The translations under genes were made by a program, and so were the position numbers. Below the pieces are notes generated by a model that was not told the DNA's origin, did no database searches, and was given only the letters and a program-made list of their open reading frames with translations. DNA of 64,000 bases from Halotia branconii CENA392 (lineage in GTDB: Bacteria > Cyanobacteriota > Cyanobacteriia > Cyanobacteriales > Nostocaceae): assembly GCF_029953635.1 (NCBI RefSeq), contig NZ_CP124543.1, positions 1,529,455 through 1,593,454 of the forward strand, given 5' to 3'. Of the stretch, positions 1 through 9,293 are shown piece by piece. Within the stretch, counting starts at the first letter, position 1, and each line of letters opens with the position of its first letter.

Positions 1-3000
1 TATTTGCCAAACCAGATGATAACCCACCGCCGTAACCCCAACCTTTAGGTTTAGCAACATCTTGTGTTTGTAATATCACATCTGGTCGATTATCACTAAA
101 GCGGGTAGATATTGGCTGTTCTGCATAAACTGTATCTACCAAATCGGGTGGACGATAACCAGAAAGTTGCAGCACCGCCTCATTCACCACCATGACTGTA
201 ACTTGTCCTGGGGTGGGATTACCTTGATTGTCTTTTAGTTCTAGCTGTATTGTTTCTTCTTTACCCGGCGAAAGTGATGCTTGAATGGGTTTGACTTGTA
301 CCTTTAAATATTTATCTTCCAAGTTGACTTTAAAAGGTGCAAAGCCGATTTTGACTAATTTATCTAAACCCGTTGGTTCTACTTGATTTAGAGGTGCGCC
401 TTGTCTGATTAATACAGCTTGCACTGCTGCATTGGGTAACATTTCTGGTGTAACTGTAAACTGAATTTGTGGTGCGCCTCCCTTGACTTTGGTCATTTGC
501 TGATAAATGGGTTTGTCTTTAATCACAGCAAAGTACAATTCTGCTTCTGGATAGGGAGATTGAATCAATGCAGTAGCAGTTTCACCGGGTTTAAATTCTG
601 TTTTATCTAATTTGACTTCTAAAATATCTTGTTCTCTAGAACCCCAAAATACTGGGTTATTTCCAGTTGCCCAAATTTGTAAATCTGTAGCGCTTAATTC
701 ATTGTTAACATCACTAAAATTCGCTCGAATCCGATAAGATCCTGATTCCGGCGGTGTTAAAATTACAGACTGTGGACTATTTTTGGATTTAAATTCTGCC
801 TGTGCAACTGTTTTGTATTCAACTTGATTTTTTGGTGTTTGGCTACCTTCAACTACCTGCGTCACCCTGCTGTATTTGATTTCTTGTAATTCTATACGTA
901 TCGGTTGATTTTCGATGATTTTACCTGTAGGATCAGTTACTATCACTTCTACAGGTAAAGCTTTACCAGCATCGGCAACAAAATTACTTTTGAGACCAAT
1001 TAAGCGATTAGTTGGTAAGGCTGTAAAAGTTTGAGAATTGGCTACAGATAAATTAGAAACATCAGCAACTTGTACATCAACGCGGTAAGTCATCGGGTAA
1101 GGTAAATCTTGAGCTACTGTTACTGTTTGCTCAGTTTTACCGTTAGCGTTCAGTTGGGTATTAGTTTGCAAAACATCTGTAGGGACGGTAGGGTTTTCTT
1201 CCGGCCAAAACCATTGTCTACCAAAACTAAATTGTTCCCAACCTTTGGGAATAAAATTAGTCTGCTGGCGGGTGACAAAATATTTGGCTTCTCCTCCTTC
1301 TACTGGCGCACCAAATAAATAATTACTTGTTGCTTTCGCCTCGACTTTTTCGCCAATTAGAGCAAATTCCTGATTTAAGTTGAGTTCAACTTTAAAATTC
1401 GGGGGTTTGAACTCCGCTACCCGAAACTCTCCAGAAATTTCATGATCATTCTTAGCTTTTGCTTTAATCGTATAGTAGCCTAAACGCTCAGTATTACTAA
1501 TTGGCAATTCTAAAGAAAACGTCCCAAATTCATTTGTATTTTGTGTACCCAAATCAGTTTTTTGTCCATCAGGATTGACTAAAGTTACTTGGTAAGCAGC
1601 ATTTTTATCTTGCTGAATATTGCCGTTTTGCAAATAGTCAGCAAAAGCAGTCAACCAAGCTTTTTCCCCTGGTTGATATAACTGTCTATCCGAGAAGATA
1701 ACACCACGCGATTCTGGTTTACCATCTTGCCAACCTGCATCAATTCCATGGCCAAAAACACCGCTATATTCTTCTGTTCTCGCGAATGCCCAATCTTGAT
1801 TTTCACGGGCGATTATTAATAATTCTGGCGGTTTGATAAAGCTAGATTTATTAGTAAAACATTGCTGTAAATTATCTTTTTGCAGTTTTAAATTTCCATT
1901 ATCATCAGTTTTACCCGTAGCACAAGGTACTGTTTGAGAACGAGATTTTGCTGTGAGTTTTGATTGATAAATTTCAATAGTTGCGGCTTTGACTGGTGAA
2001 CCATCGCTGAGGTGATTAACACGAATTAATCCCGAATCAGGAAACCATTGAGAAAATACACCTAAGTTTGTCAATTCAACCAAACCATAAGTTGTAGGTT
2101 CTCGCCAGAGTTCTTTGCCATTATCTTGATATTTATTTGTCCGTGCTTGGACTCCATAAGCTAACATCCCCGTAGCACCGTTGAGCTTTTCTCGTAACGG
2201 AACAGTCACATCAACTGATTGGTTTTTCTTAGTTGGTACTTTAAAGCTTTGCCATTCACTTGGTTTGGGCAGTAAATCGTTACCGTTACCTTGAGGATAA
2301 GCAGAATTAAAATAAACTAAATCTGTAGGTTGAACTACGCTATAAGCTGCTTTATATTTCGATTCCGGCAAGTTGACGGTACTAATATTTAGCTTTAAGT
2401 CTTTACCTGCGGGGAAGATATGTAAATCTGAGGGAACCCAAATATCTCCTGCTAAATCGCCTGTATCGTATTTAACGGTGATGGACTTACCTAAGGTTTG
2501 CCCAAATTTATCTTTGAGATTGCCATTAATAGTAATTTGATAGTTAGTAGCTGGCGCTAAAGCATAAGGATTAATAGTGACAATTTTATCTTCATTGCCG
2601 ATTTGTAAAATTCGGGCAATATCTTTTGGTGCGGGATTAATTCTAATATTTTCTCTAACTAAATCTGGCACTAAAATGTTATTAAATTCTAATTGAGGAC
2701 TGCCTTTAACAAATCGTCCATAAGTTCCGCCTGCATCTGGCTGTCCATAATAGTTAATTCCCTGAAACGCTAAAGGTGAATAAGTCGTTAACTTACTCAC
2801 AAATTCTTTTTCGCTAGGTAAATTACCATCAGCTGGCATGATTCCTGGGGAAAAAACTAGGCGATAATTGGTGGCTTTAGCGAGAGTTTGCTGAGGTTTG
2901 AGTTGATAAATCCAATTGCGTGCTGAAGGATCAAATTTTTCTAAAGGATCTGGATTTTCTGATAGCTGTTCTGATGCTTTTTCTTCTTTAGCTAACTCAA

Positions 3001-3619
3001 TTTGGAAATTTACACCTTTACTTTTTCCTGCTGGCGTTAACTGTAAATGTTTTTGTACAGAATCTAAGTTTAGCTCTACATTGGAAGTGAACTGCAAATT
3101 TTGCTGCAAGTCAATCGGTTGAATATCAGCCTTTTCAATCGGGTTAACACCTGGTAGATTAGTTATTTTAATCGGTTCAGTATTAAAAGTCCAAGCTAAA
3201 TCTTGATCTAATCGATGATTTTTCAAATCTGCTAAACCTGCTTTTAAAGTAACCTGAAATCTAGTTGCGTTTGGTAATGCCTTCTCAGCTTGAAAACCCA
3301 CCATGCGCGGCGTTAAAAAGCGAAATTCACCGGGTATAGGTGGCCAAAGTGCAAATTTTTGTAACAAATTTTGTTTTTCTGGACTATCAAGGCTTTCAAC
3401 TGGGATTAAAGCTTCTTGAAAGCGGATACGAATTTGATTCAGAGATTTTGCATCACCAATAGGACTAATTTGTTCTATCCATACTGGTAAATTTGGTGGG
3501 GCAAGTGGTGAAACTGCTGGTAGTTGTTCTTTACCGGAAATACTAAACAGGTTACATCCTGATATGCTGATTATAAATATGAAGACAAGCAAGTATTGGA
3601 TTAAGAATTTAGTGATCAT
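1..3619 (-). CDS. Alpha-2-macroglobulin family lipoprotein, N-terminal part (runs off left edge)
   Basis: About 1206 codons are in the window and the frame stays open to the left edge, so the C-terminal part, including any thioester region, is outside. The start at 3619 gives a hydrophobic leader followed by a lipobox (ISGC, Cys22), so the protein is probably lipid-anchored on the periplasmic side. Downstream are repeated beta-rich MG-like domains. The MG2 hallmark SDRQLYQPGE lies near residue 635, and the segment close to the left edge (VDTVYAEQP...TRFSDNRPD) is typical of the large bacterial YfhM-like family. Known bacterial members trap or inhibit proteases in the periplasm. The neighbouring genes do not refine the role, and no pbpC-like partner is visible in the window. 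The family call is firm; the physiological role is inferred from the family only. Confidence 0.88.
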   Translation of the reverse strand, partial: MITKFLIQYLLVFIFIISISGCNLFSISGKEQLPAVSPLAPPNLPVWIEQISPIGDAKSLNQIRIRFQEALIPVESLDSPEKQNLLQKFALWPPIPGEFRFLTPRMVGFQAEKALPNATRFQVTLKAGLADLKNHRLDQDLAWTFNTEPIKITNLPGVNPIEKADIQPIDLQQNLQFTSNVELNLDSVQKHLQLTPAGKSKGVNFQIELAKEEKASEQLSENPDPLEKFDPSARNWIYQLKPQQTLAKATNYRLVFSPGIMPADGNLPSEKEFVSKLTTYSPLAFQGINYYGQPDAGGTYGRFVKGSPQLEFNNILVPDLVRENIRINPAPKDIARILQIGNEDKIVTINPYALAPATNYQITINGNLKDKFGQTLGKSITVKYDTGDLAGDIWVPSDLHIFPAGKDLKLNISTVNLPESKYKAAYSVVQPTDLVYFNSAYPQGNGNDLLPKPSEWQSFKVPTKKNQSVDVTVPLREKLNGATGMLAYGVQARTNKYQDNGKELWREPTTYGLVELTNLGVFSQWFPDSGLIRVNHLSDGSPVKAATIEIYQSKLTAKSRSQTVPCATGKTDDNGNLKLQKDNLQQCFTNKSSFIKPPELLIIARENQDWAFARTEEYSGVFGHGIDAGWQDGKPESRGVIFSDRQLYQPGEKAWLTAFADYLQNGNIQQDKNAAYQVTLVNPDGQKTDLGTQNTNEFGTFSLELPISNTERLGYYTIKAKAKNDHEISGEFRVAEFKPPNFKVELNLNQEFALIGEKVEAKATSNYLFGAPVEGGEAKYFVTRQQTNFIPKGWEQFSFGRQWFWPEENPTVPTDVLQTNTQLNANGKTEQTVTVAQDLPYPMTYRVDVQVADVSNLSVANSQTFTALPTNRLIGLKSNFVADAGKALPVEVIVTDPTGKIIENQPIRIELQEIKYSRVTQVVEGSQTPKNQVEYKTVAQAEFKSKNSPQSVILTPPESGSYRIRANFSDVNNELSATDLQIWATGNNPVFWGSREQDILEVKLDKTEFKPGETATALIQSPYPEAELYFAVIKDKPIYQQMTKVKGGAPQIQFTVTPEMLPNAAVQAVLIRQGAPLNQVEPTGLDKLVKIGFAPFKVNLEDKYLKVQVKPIQASLSPGKEETIQLELKDNQGNPTPGQVTVMVVNEAVLQLSGYRPPDLVDTVYAEQPISTRFSDNRPDVILQTQDVAKPKGWGYGGGLSSGLAN

Positions 3620-4668
3620 GTTTAATATATTTTTAAAATAAAAATTAATATGAATCGGATGTTTAAGTTTACCGGACTCTAGTCTAATGTCTAGAAGTCA
3701 AGATTGTGTCAAAATAGCCGCAATATGTAACTTTAAATAAAAAAAGTTCACCTAAGAAGGCTAGATAAACTGTTAAACCAAGTATAATTTCGTAAAACAG
3801 TTGCTATTTATGGAACCAGTAACCCAATACTGTTTGGTTAACAAACTGATCTGTTGAGGTAAGCAGGGGGATAAAAATACTAGACAATAACTTCCTTTTC
3901 TCCATGCTTCAAAAGCTTATCCGAACCGTATTGGCTGATACTCTTGACAAAACTTGATCTAAGCTAATAAAGTAGCACTGCCTTTTGGGGGGTGGGATTT
4001 TGCGTTAACTGATCCGTAATTTATTGACTGTTATCAGCCATCAGTCATCAGTTAACGGTGTCGAATGAGTTTAGTAGAACTTTATCAGCAAAATCAAACT
4101 TTACCATCTAAAGTTTAAAACGAGATAGATGGGGTTGACTTAGATTTTTTAATGGAGGATTTACTTAAACTTTTGACTTCAATGAAACTAGGAGTTGATC
4201 GTATTCATCAAATAGTATTATCTTTACGAAACTTTTCTCGCCTAGACGAAGAGTATCTAATTATAAAATGGTTTTTGATAAGCGATCGCTGATTCGCCAT
4301 TCATTTTTTCAGAATGATCCGTTTATAGTAAGGACTTTAGTCCTACTTTTATGCAACTTAAATGTTTATTAGCTTACGATTGTACAACCATTTGCTGTAA
4401 TCAAACTCGCTGTTACACTAACATTAACATTGCAACAGCGACAAATTCCTAATTTATATAAAATAATTGAGTTCCTTATTTATTTAAAGCATAAATACGT
4501 AATGTAAATTAAAGTTTGTTTCATATTTAAATTATCTATTTGTTAGCTATTGCAAGTATTACGTCATCCTAAAATGCTTGTACAGCAGAGTAAAGATGGA
4601 AATCGAGTTAAAAAACTTATCCTCTTGTATCCTAGTAAAAATGTTACGTAATACCTAAATTTCTATAC
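3620..4668. other. Long gene-free stretch holding a kinase relic
   Basis: About 1 kb without an intact gene lies between the divergently transcribed macroglobulin and FAD oxidoreductase genes. It holds the histidine-kinase relic at 4065-4262 and a short palindromic motif near 4330 (aaggactttagtcct) that recurs near 45056. The rest is AT-rich, with no hairpin or promoter I can defend. Confidence 0.6.
4065..4262 (+). pseudogene. Decayed fragment of a sensor histidine kinase
   Basis: Reading from the ATG at 4065 gives MSLVELYQQNQTLPSKV, an in-frame TAA at 4116-4118, and then NEIDGVDLDFLMEDLLKLL and IHQIVLSLRNFSRLDEEYL in the same frame. This matches the stretch after the phosphoacceptor helix in large cyanobacterial hybrid histidine kinases, where an LxLRNFSRLDE motif precedes the ATPase domain. 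The histidine region, the ATPase domain and the receiver domains are missing on both sides. It is a non-functional relic of a deleted or transferred kinase gene. The family assignment rests on the motif alone. Confidence 0.6.
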
Positions 4669-6438
4669 ATGGTTAATCAAACGCATACAGCTGATGTCTT
4701 AGTTGTCGGTGGGGGAACTGGAGGCACTGCTGCTGCTATTCAAGCAGCACGACGAGGCGCTAAAACTATTTTGGTGAGTGAATTTCCTTGGTTGGGAGGA
4801 ATGCTAACTACTGCTGGAGTGTCTGCACCCGATGGTAATGAATTAGTTGCTTTTCAAACAGGGTTATGGGGTGCGTTTTTGCAGGAATTACGACATCGAC
4901 AGTCAGGAGGGCTAGATAATAGTTGGGTAAGCTTTTTTAGTTATGATCCCCGCATTGGGGCAGAAATTTTTACAGATTGGGTAAAAGAGTTATCAAATCT
5001 GCATTGGATTTGCGGACGAGTACCTTTAGAGGTTATGCAGTTAAGAAACTGTATTACTGGTGTTCGGTTTGCTGATTTTACCGTCAACGCTAAGATTATT
5101 CTCGATGGTACAGAATTAGGAGATTTATTGGCTCTGGGAGACATAGCTTACCGCTGGGGTTGGGAGTTGCGATCGCAATGGCAAGAACCCAGCGCCCCAG
5201 ATGTATTTAATTCCTTCACCGAGAAATATCCTGTGCAGTCACCGACTTGGGTTGTGATTATGCAAGACTTTGGTGAAACTGTTGCACCAAAAATTCCTGC
5301 TGCTCCTAATTATGACCATTCTAAATTTATTGGTGCTTGGGATAATTATGGTGCAGAAAAGTTTCTCAATTACGGACGTTTGCCAGGAGATCTATTTATG
5401 ATCAATTGGCCTATCTGCGGTAATGATTACGGCGAAGGAGTAGGACGATTAATCGAGTCAGAGTCATCCAAAAGTGAATTTCTTCAAGAAAGCCGCTGGT
5501 ATAGTCAAAATTTTGCCCATTTTATCCAAAATCAGTTAGGCGATCGCTGTGGTTTAGCAAAAGAAGTTTTTCCCTGTGCTGATACTGCTTTTGCACTACA
5601 TCCCTACTACCGAGAAAGTCGCCGCTTAATAGGATTAACTACTATCCGAGAACAAGATATCTTGCCAATGTCAGGGGGTAAAGTAGCATCCATTTACTCA
5701 GATGCGATCGCTATTGGTAACTACGCCAATGACCATCATTATCCTGATTTCGACTTGCCACTGCAACCTAAATCTATTCGCTGGGGCGGGCGTTGGACTG
5801 GGACACCGTTCACTATTCCCTATCGTTGTTTGGTTCCGGCTGCAACAGATGGTTTATTAGTCTGTGAAAAAAATATTTCTGTCTCTCATATTGCTAACGG
5901 TGCGACTAGATTACAACCTGTGGTCATGGGTATCGGTCAAGCTGCGGGAATGGCGGCGGCTATGTGCGTTGAGTTCGATATCCAGCCTAGAGATTTACCC
6001 ATAAGAACATTGCAAGAAGCTTTACTTCAAGACGAGCGATCGCCTGTAGCAATCATCCCTTTATTTAATTTAGATATCTCACCCAAACATCCAAAATGGC
6101 TGGATTGGCAACTGTACTATTTAAACGATCCTCAAATTTATCCACTGAGTGGCAATTATCCTAATTCAAATTTAGCAGCCGATTCAAAGCAAGTATTAAC
6201 ACGGCAAAATGATTGTTTTACAGGCATATTTCACCGTTTGAATCAGCAAGATTACAGATTTACTATCACCACCCCAGCCACTTATCAAGGTCAAACTTGG
6301 CAGCTTGTGACCGGGCGATCGCATCTAGATCAGCGTCTACAAGCCTGTTTAGATGGGCAACTGCTCACTATTTGGGGTCGCTTAAATCATTCTGGTCATT
6401 GGTTACTAGTTGAAGATACTGATATATTACGAAAGTAG
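4669..6438 (+). CDS. FAD-dependent oxidoreductase
   Basis: The 589-residue protein opens with a Rossmann dinucleotide-binding motif (VVGGGTGGTAAA, Gly14-Gly19), followed by the FAD-binding acidic region and a GGM(L)TTAG segment. This is the layout of the FAD-dependent oxidoreductase family PF12831. Near residues 415-430 an ATRLQPVVMGIGQAAGMAAA stretch is the usual second FAD-contact region of this family. There is no signal peptide or membrane segment, so it is probably cytoplasmic. The substrate cannot be read from the sequence. The gene stands alone on the plus strand, about 100 bp upstream of the patX candidate, with no shared function evident. Confidence 0.82.
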   Translation: MVNQTHTADVLVVGGGTGGTAAAIQAARRGAKTILVSEFPWLGGMLTTAGVSAPDGNELVAFQTGLWGAFLQELRHRQSGGLDNSWVSFFSYDPRIGAEIFTDWVKELSNLHWICGRVPLEVMQLRNCITGVRFADFTVNAKIILDGTELGDLLALGDIAYRWGWELRSQWQEPSAPDVFNSFTEKYPVQSPTWVVIMQDFGETVAPKIPAAPNYDHSKFIGAWDNYGAEKFLNYGRLPGDLFMINWPICGNDYGEGVGRLIESESSKSEFLQESRWYSQNFAHFIQNQLGDRCGLAKEVFPCADTAFALHPYYRESRRLIGLTTIREQDILPMSGGKVASIYSDAIAIGNYANDHHYPDFDLPLQPKSIRWGGRWTGTPFTIPYRCLVPAATDGLLVCEKNISVSHIANGATRLQPVVMGIGQAAGMAAAMCVEFDIQPRDLPIRTLQEALLQDERSPVAIIPLFNLDISPKHPKWLDWQLYYLNDPQIYPLSGNYPNSNLAADSKQVLTRQNDCFTGIFHRLNQQDYRFTITTPATYQGQTWQLVTGRSHLDQRLQACLDGQLLTIWGRLNHSGHWLLVEDTDILRK

Positions 6439-6476
6439 TTTTATTTCAGTAAAAACCAATACTTTTTAGTAAACTT

Positions 6477-6482
6477 TCCGGG
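6477..6482 (+). promoter_or_regulatory. Near-match to the DIF (TCCGGA) promoter motif upstream of patX
   Basis: TCCGGG lies 58 bp upstream of the patX candidate start. HetR-dependent DIF promoters of heterocyst-forming strains carry TCCGGA in the -35 region, so this is one mismatch from consensus. The position suits a short leader, but no convincing -10 could be fixed. The assignment is inference. Confidence 0.25.
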
Positions 6483-6539
6483 TACATATCAAGAAACTAG
6501 GAAGCAGTAGATAAGAGAGTTCTAAATTAAACATCTGCT

Positions 6540-6752
6540 ATGCGTATTTCCGTTTCACTTTTAGTTTCTATTTTGGTGTTCGGTTCCTTAGCTGTTAACC
6601 ACCAAGAAACAGTAAACAAATTATCTTTAGTACGGCTTTCCTCTTCTGATTCCCAGCAGTTGCTTTCAGCTAAACCTAAATCTAATGAGCCAGAAAGCCC
6701 AAGACCTTTTCGAGGTAGTGGGCGCAGGGATCTAATTCAATCTCGCGGATAA
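6540..6752 (+). CDS. patX: PatX-like RGSGR-containing heterocyst-inhibiting signal precursor
   Basis: The 70-residue protein has a hydrophobic N-terminus (residues 3-19) resembling an export signal, a polar Ser/Gln/Lys-rich middle, and near the C-terminus PRPFRGSGRRDLI, with RGSGR at residues 58-62. The RG(S/T)GR pentapeptide is the active part of the HetR inhibitors PatS, HetN and PatX. PatX proteins are the small class with an N-terminal leader and a C-terminal RG(S/T)GR followed by Arg, which is what is seen here. PatS is shorter and ends at the motif; HetN is a dehydrogenase. A near-consensus DIF promoter motif lies at 6477-6482. No strong ribosome-binding site is seen. The function, lateral inhibition of HetR, is inferred from the motif and architecture. 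Confidence 0.72.
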   Translation: MRISVSLLVSILVFGSLAVNHQETVNKLSLVRLSSSDSQQLLSAKPKSNEPESPRPFRGSGRRDLIQSRG

Positions 6753-7020
6753 GCTTTTATTGCTTTTATTGATCAAGTCCGCTTTCATGCTTGTATCGAC
6801 AGCATCACCAACTGTTGCAAAACTCCACTACCGCTTCTATTTACAGGATGTCGTTACTCAAGCTATCACTTTAAATCCAGAGCATCTAAATCCAGATGTT
6901 TTTTACAAGTTTTCTCATTTATCAAGTTGTTTACTACTCAACTAAGAAATAGTTTATTTCTGCTTTGGTAATTGTAGGGTATTTTGTGTTAATCCATGAA
7001 TAGCTTTTGCGTCACTACAG

Positions 7021-7057
7021 ATATTGTAGAGACCCTCATAGCGCGTCTCTACAATAT
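7021..7057. repeat. 13-bp perfect inverted repeat (hairpin)
   Basis: The arms atattgtagagac (7021-7033) and gtctctacaatat (7045-7057) are perfectly complementary around an 11-nt loop. The hairpin sits 3' of the ferritin-like gene (minus strand, stop at 7115) and well past patX. No U-tract follows on either strand, so it is more likely one of the dispersed palindromes of these genomes than a classical terminator. Confidence 0.55.
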
Positions 7058-7114
7058 TTATGTGATCATGATTAATGTAAAGTGAAATGAGGCTTCACCT
7101 TAACCTAGCAAGTT

Positions 7115-8014
7115 TTACACTTTTGTTTGCTTACGGTTCTTTTCTAGATCCTGAATACCATTAAAAAACATTGGGACAAACTTCTCCATAAACTCTTGTG
7201 GATTACGTTGCCAAGATCTTTGTGCAGATCTAATTCTCGTAAACTGCAACTCTGGTGCTAGCAAGGTTTGTGGCAAGCGCTCCATTAAATATTGAGGACG
7301 TTCCCAAGGTGACATAGTATTTGCCACTTCCAGAAGGTTAGCCACCCGTCGTAGTTCTGCACCTAAGGTAATATCCATTCCTGATTCAAAGGCGGCTTGC
7401 TCAATTGCGGTATATTTGCGTTTGGCTTGCTCTACTTTTTGCCGATGTTCTGGACTTTTATCAGCTATTTGGGCTAACCAACGATTGCCCCAACGGACAT
7501 GTCCTGCTTCCTCTGGCAAAATTTTAGCAATAGTTTCCCGAATCTTGGTGTTTTCTTCAGTTTGTGGCTGTTGCTTAAGCACATGAATGTGAGCAGAAAA
7601 ATACTCACAACCCCGTTTTTCGGTGGTGTTAATTGCTGCTAAGGCAGAAATCACAAAATCTTCTAGGTCTTTAGTTGCATCTTTTTGTTCGCTATCCAAT
7701 AGGCGTTCAAATTCATCAATGTAAGACATGCCTGGTGGCTTACCAATATCTGCTCCCAATTCCACCAACACATCGGTTAGCCACATTGCATGACGAGCTT
7801 CATCGCTAATGTGATGAGATAAATCCTGAATTAGTTCTTTTGGCTTTCCATTCAGTTGTTCAATTATCTCAGTTAGATCTTTACAGCTGCGTTGTTCGCT
7901 GTAGCGATAACGATTGAGAGTTATGAGATGAAGTTCGCGATCGCTCACCGTATGCTTTAAGATATCCCTTGCACTTAAAGCATTTTGTAATTTACGTGGA
8001 TAAACAACTGCCAT
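7115..8014 (-). CDS. Ferritin-like diiron-domain protein
   Basis: The 299-residue protein is helix-rich and shows the spaced ligand pattern of ferritin-like four-helix bundles: Glu40, E72-A-R-H75, Glu137 and E169-A-G-H172, i.e. two ExxH pairs plus two lone glutamates. The family includes oxidases, hydroxylases and iron-storage proteins. This one lacks the features of bacterioferritin, Dps, rubrerythrin or fatty-acid desaturase, so no specific reaction is assigned. There is no signal peptide. The gene is monocistronic, with gene-free DNA on both sides. The fold call is good; the function is open. Confidence 0.75.
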   Translation of the reverse strand: MAVVYPRKLQNALSARDILKHTVSDRELHLITLNRYRYSEQRSCKDLTEIIEQLNGKPKELIQDLSHHISDEARHAMWLTDVLVELGADIGKPPGMSYIDEFERLLDSEQKDATKDLEDFVISALAAINTTEKRGCEYFSAHIHVLKQQPQTEENTKIRETIAKILPEEAGHVRWGNRWLAQIADKSPEHRQKVEQAKRKYTAIEQAAFESGMDITLGAELRRVANLLEVANTMSPWERPQYLMERLPQTLLAPELQFTRIRSAQRSWQRNPQEFMEKFVPMFFNGIQDLEKNRKQTKV

Positions 8015-8406
8015 AAATTTCGTACGTAGAATTCCGTTAACTTATATTTTTTGATAGTAACTTAGTTTACTGTCAATAAGGTTTTAGGATTTAATGTCAA
8101 AAAATTATCTTTAATATTTTTAATATAAACAAATGTAATGAATTAATTATCAATCTTGGGAAAGGTGTGTCTTTCCAAACAAGACCAAACTCAAGCTAGC
8201 TACCAATAGCTAATTGCTTATTTTGCATAATCAAAGAGATTTTTCCCAGTTTTTAACCATATTGCAGTATTTATACCTGTAAAAATATAAAGATTTATCA
8301 AGATATCACTATAAAACTACTATTTTGTAACTTTGGTTACAGAATTTTTGCTATATTAGTTTTTGAAAAGACAATTATCTAATCAATCATATATATCTAA
8401 AACAAT
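8015..8406. other. Gene-free AT-rich spacer
   Basis: This is shared upstream DNA of the divergent ferritin-like gene and the small gene at 8423. I see no repeat, RNA or clear promoter in it. Confidence 0.5.
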
Positions 8407-8422
8407 AAGGAGGACTATGGTT

Positions 8423-8623
8423 ATGTCTATTCAAGATAAATCTCGTGCGTTAATGATGCGTCAATATCAGCAAGTCAAAAATCGTCAACAATCGATGTTA
8501 ATGCGTGCTGCACAAGAAATTGGTCTTCCTGAAGAAACATCTCATTACTGGAATCCTATTCAAGGGAAGATAGAACCTACTACACGAATGATTTATGGAA
8601 GCAGCAACGCAGCTATGAGCTAG
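8423..8623 (+). CDS. Small conserved-looking hypothetical protein (66 aa)
   Basis: The frame is open from 8363, but a strong AAGGAGG at 8407-8413 decides the start. It lies 9 nt before the ATG at 8423 and only 3 nt before the ATG at 8417, so 8423 is preferred. The product is basic and rich in Gln, Met and Arg (MSIQDKSRALMMRQYQQ), with a probable helix over residues 1-30 and a YWNP segment near residue 40. There is no signal peptide or membrane segment. I do not recognise a family. The strong ribosome-binding site and coding-like composition support a real gene. Confidence 0.6.
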   Translation: MSIQDKSRALMMRQYQQVKNRQQSMLMRAAQEIGLPEETSHYWNPIQGKIEPTTRMIYGSSNAAMS

Positions 8624-8653
8624 TACCGCTGTGCAAAAATAAATTGGTTTTGT

Positions 8654-8850
8654 ACACACATCTGTGTACACGGTAGCCCGTAAAGCCTACGGCATAGCTA
8701 CGCTTAAGGCGCAGCCTTTCGTAGAGAAGAGGCTTAATCAAAAGTCAAGGCTTCGGCTACGCGGCAGTTAAGCGCAGTCGAAGCCTTAACTTTGAGTACA
8801 GTCGTCAAGCCTGTGGCGTAGCTACGCACTAAGCGTATGCGTCTCGCACA
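8654..8850. repeat. Cluster of dispersed cyanobacterial palindromic repeats
   Basis: The stretch consists of short palindromic pieces such as gcatagctacgct, cttcggctacgc and gtggcgtagctacgc, with the inverted pair aaggcttcggctacgc ... gcgcagtcgaagcctt around 8747-8785. The same pieces occur in either orientation near 23470-23500, 32115-32160, 43342-43373 and 61480-61540. They are non-coding repeats. Confidence 0.7.
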
Positions 8851-8889
8851 TCAGGGTCAAAACTCAAGTTATTAAAATTAGCAGCAGTT

Positions 8890-8927
8890 AAATTAACGTG
8901 AGTATCCAAGGGAGACTCACGTTAATT
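8890..8927. repeat. 14-bp perfect hairpin upstream of nfu
   Basis: The arms 8890-8903 (aaattaacgtgagt) and 8914-8927 pair perfectly over a 10-nt loop. The hairpin lies about 130 bp before the nfu start and about 270 bp after the small gene at 8423. There is no U-tract. It could be a terminator remnant, a protein-binding palindrome or a leader structure. Confidence 0.5.
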
Positions 8928-9058
8928 TATAGGTAATGCATTCATGACTATTGCTTTGTCAACATCTAGGGAAAACACAATCTAGAGGCAATTAGATCTA
9001 GGATTGAGTTAACAAACATTCAGTATAAAGATTTCTTAGCTGAAAGAGGACTCAAACA

Positions 9059-9289
9059 ATGGAACTGACAACTGAAAATGTGGAAACAGTTTTAGACGAA
9101 ATGCGCCCTTATCTGATGTCTGATGGCGGCAATGTAGAACTTGTGGAGCTTGATGGGCCTATAGTCAAACTTCGGCTGCAAGGCGCTTGTGGTTCTTGCC
9201 CTAGTTCTGCAATGACCCTGAGAATGGGCATCGAGCGCCGTCTACGGGAAATGATTCCTGAGATTGCAGAAGTCGAGCAAGTAGCCTAG
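9059..9289 (+). CDS. nfu: NifU-like C-terminal domain Fe-S scaffold (Nfu/CnfU type)
   Basis: The 76-residue protein is a single NifU C-terminal domain. It has the conserved SDGGNVEL segment (residues 21-28) and the cluster-binding GACGSC motif with Cys44 and Cys47, then the amphipathic helix seen in the family. Such stand-alone proteins assemble a [2Fe-2S] or [4Fe-4S] cluster at a dimer interface and pass it to apo-proteins such as ferredoxin and photosystem I. The length is normal for cyanobacterial Nfu. A GAGGA site lies about 9 nt before the ATG. It stands alone and is followed by long repeat DNA. Confidence 0.9.
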   Translation: MELTTENVETVLDEMRPYLMSDGGNVELVELDGPIVKLRLQGACGSCPSSAMTLRMGIERRLREMIPEIAEVEQVA

Positions 9290-9293
9290 GAAC

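Noticed and set aside
6760..6945. Open frame of 61 codons after patX
   Set aside because: No ribosome-binding site, biased and poor composition, no family; more likely the 3' untranslated region of patX.
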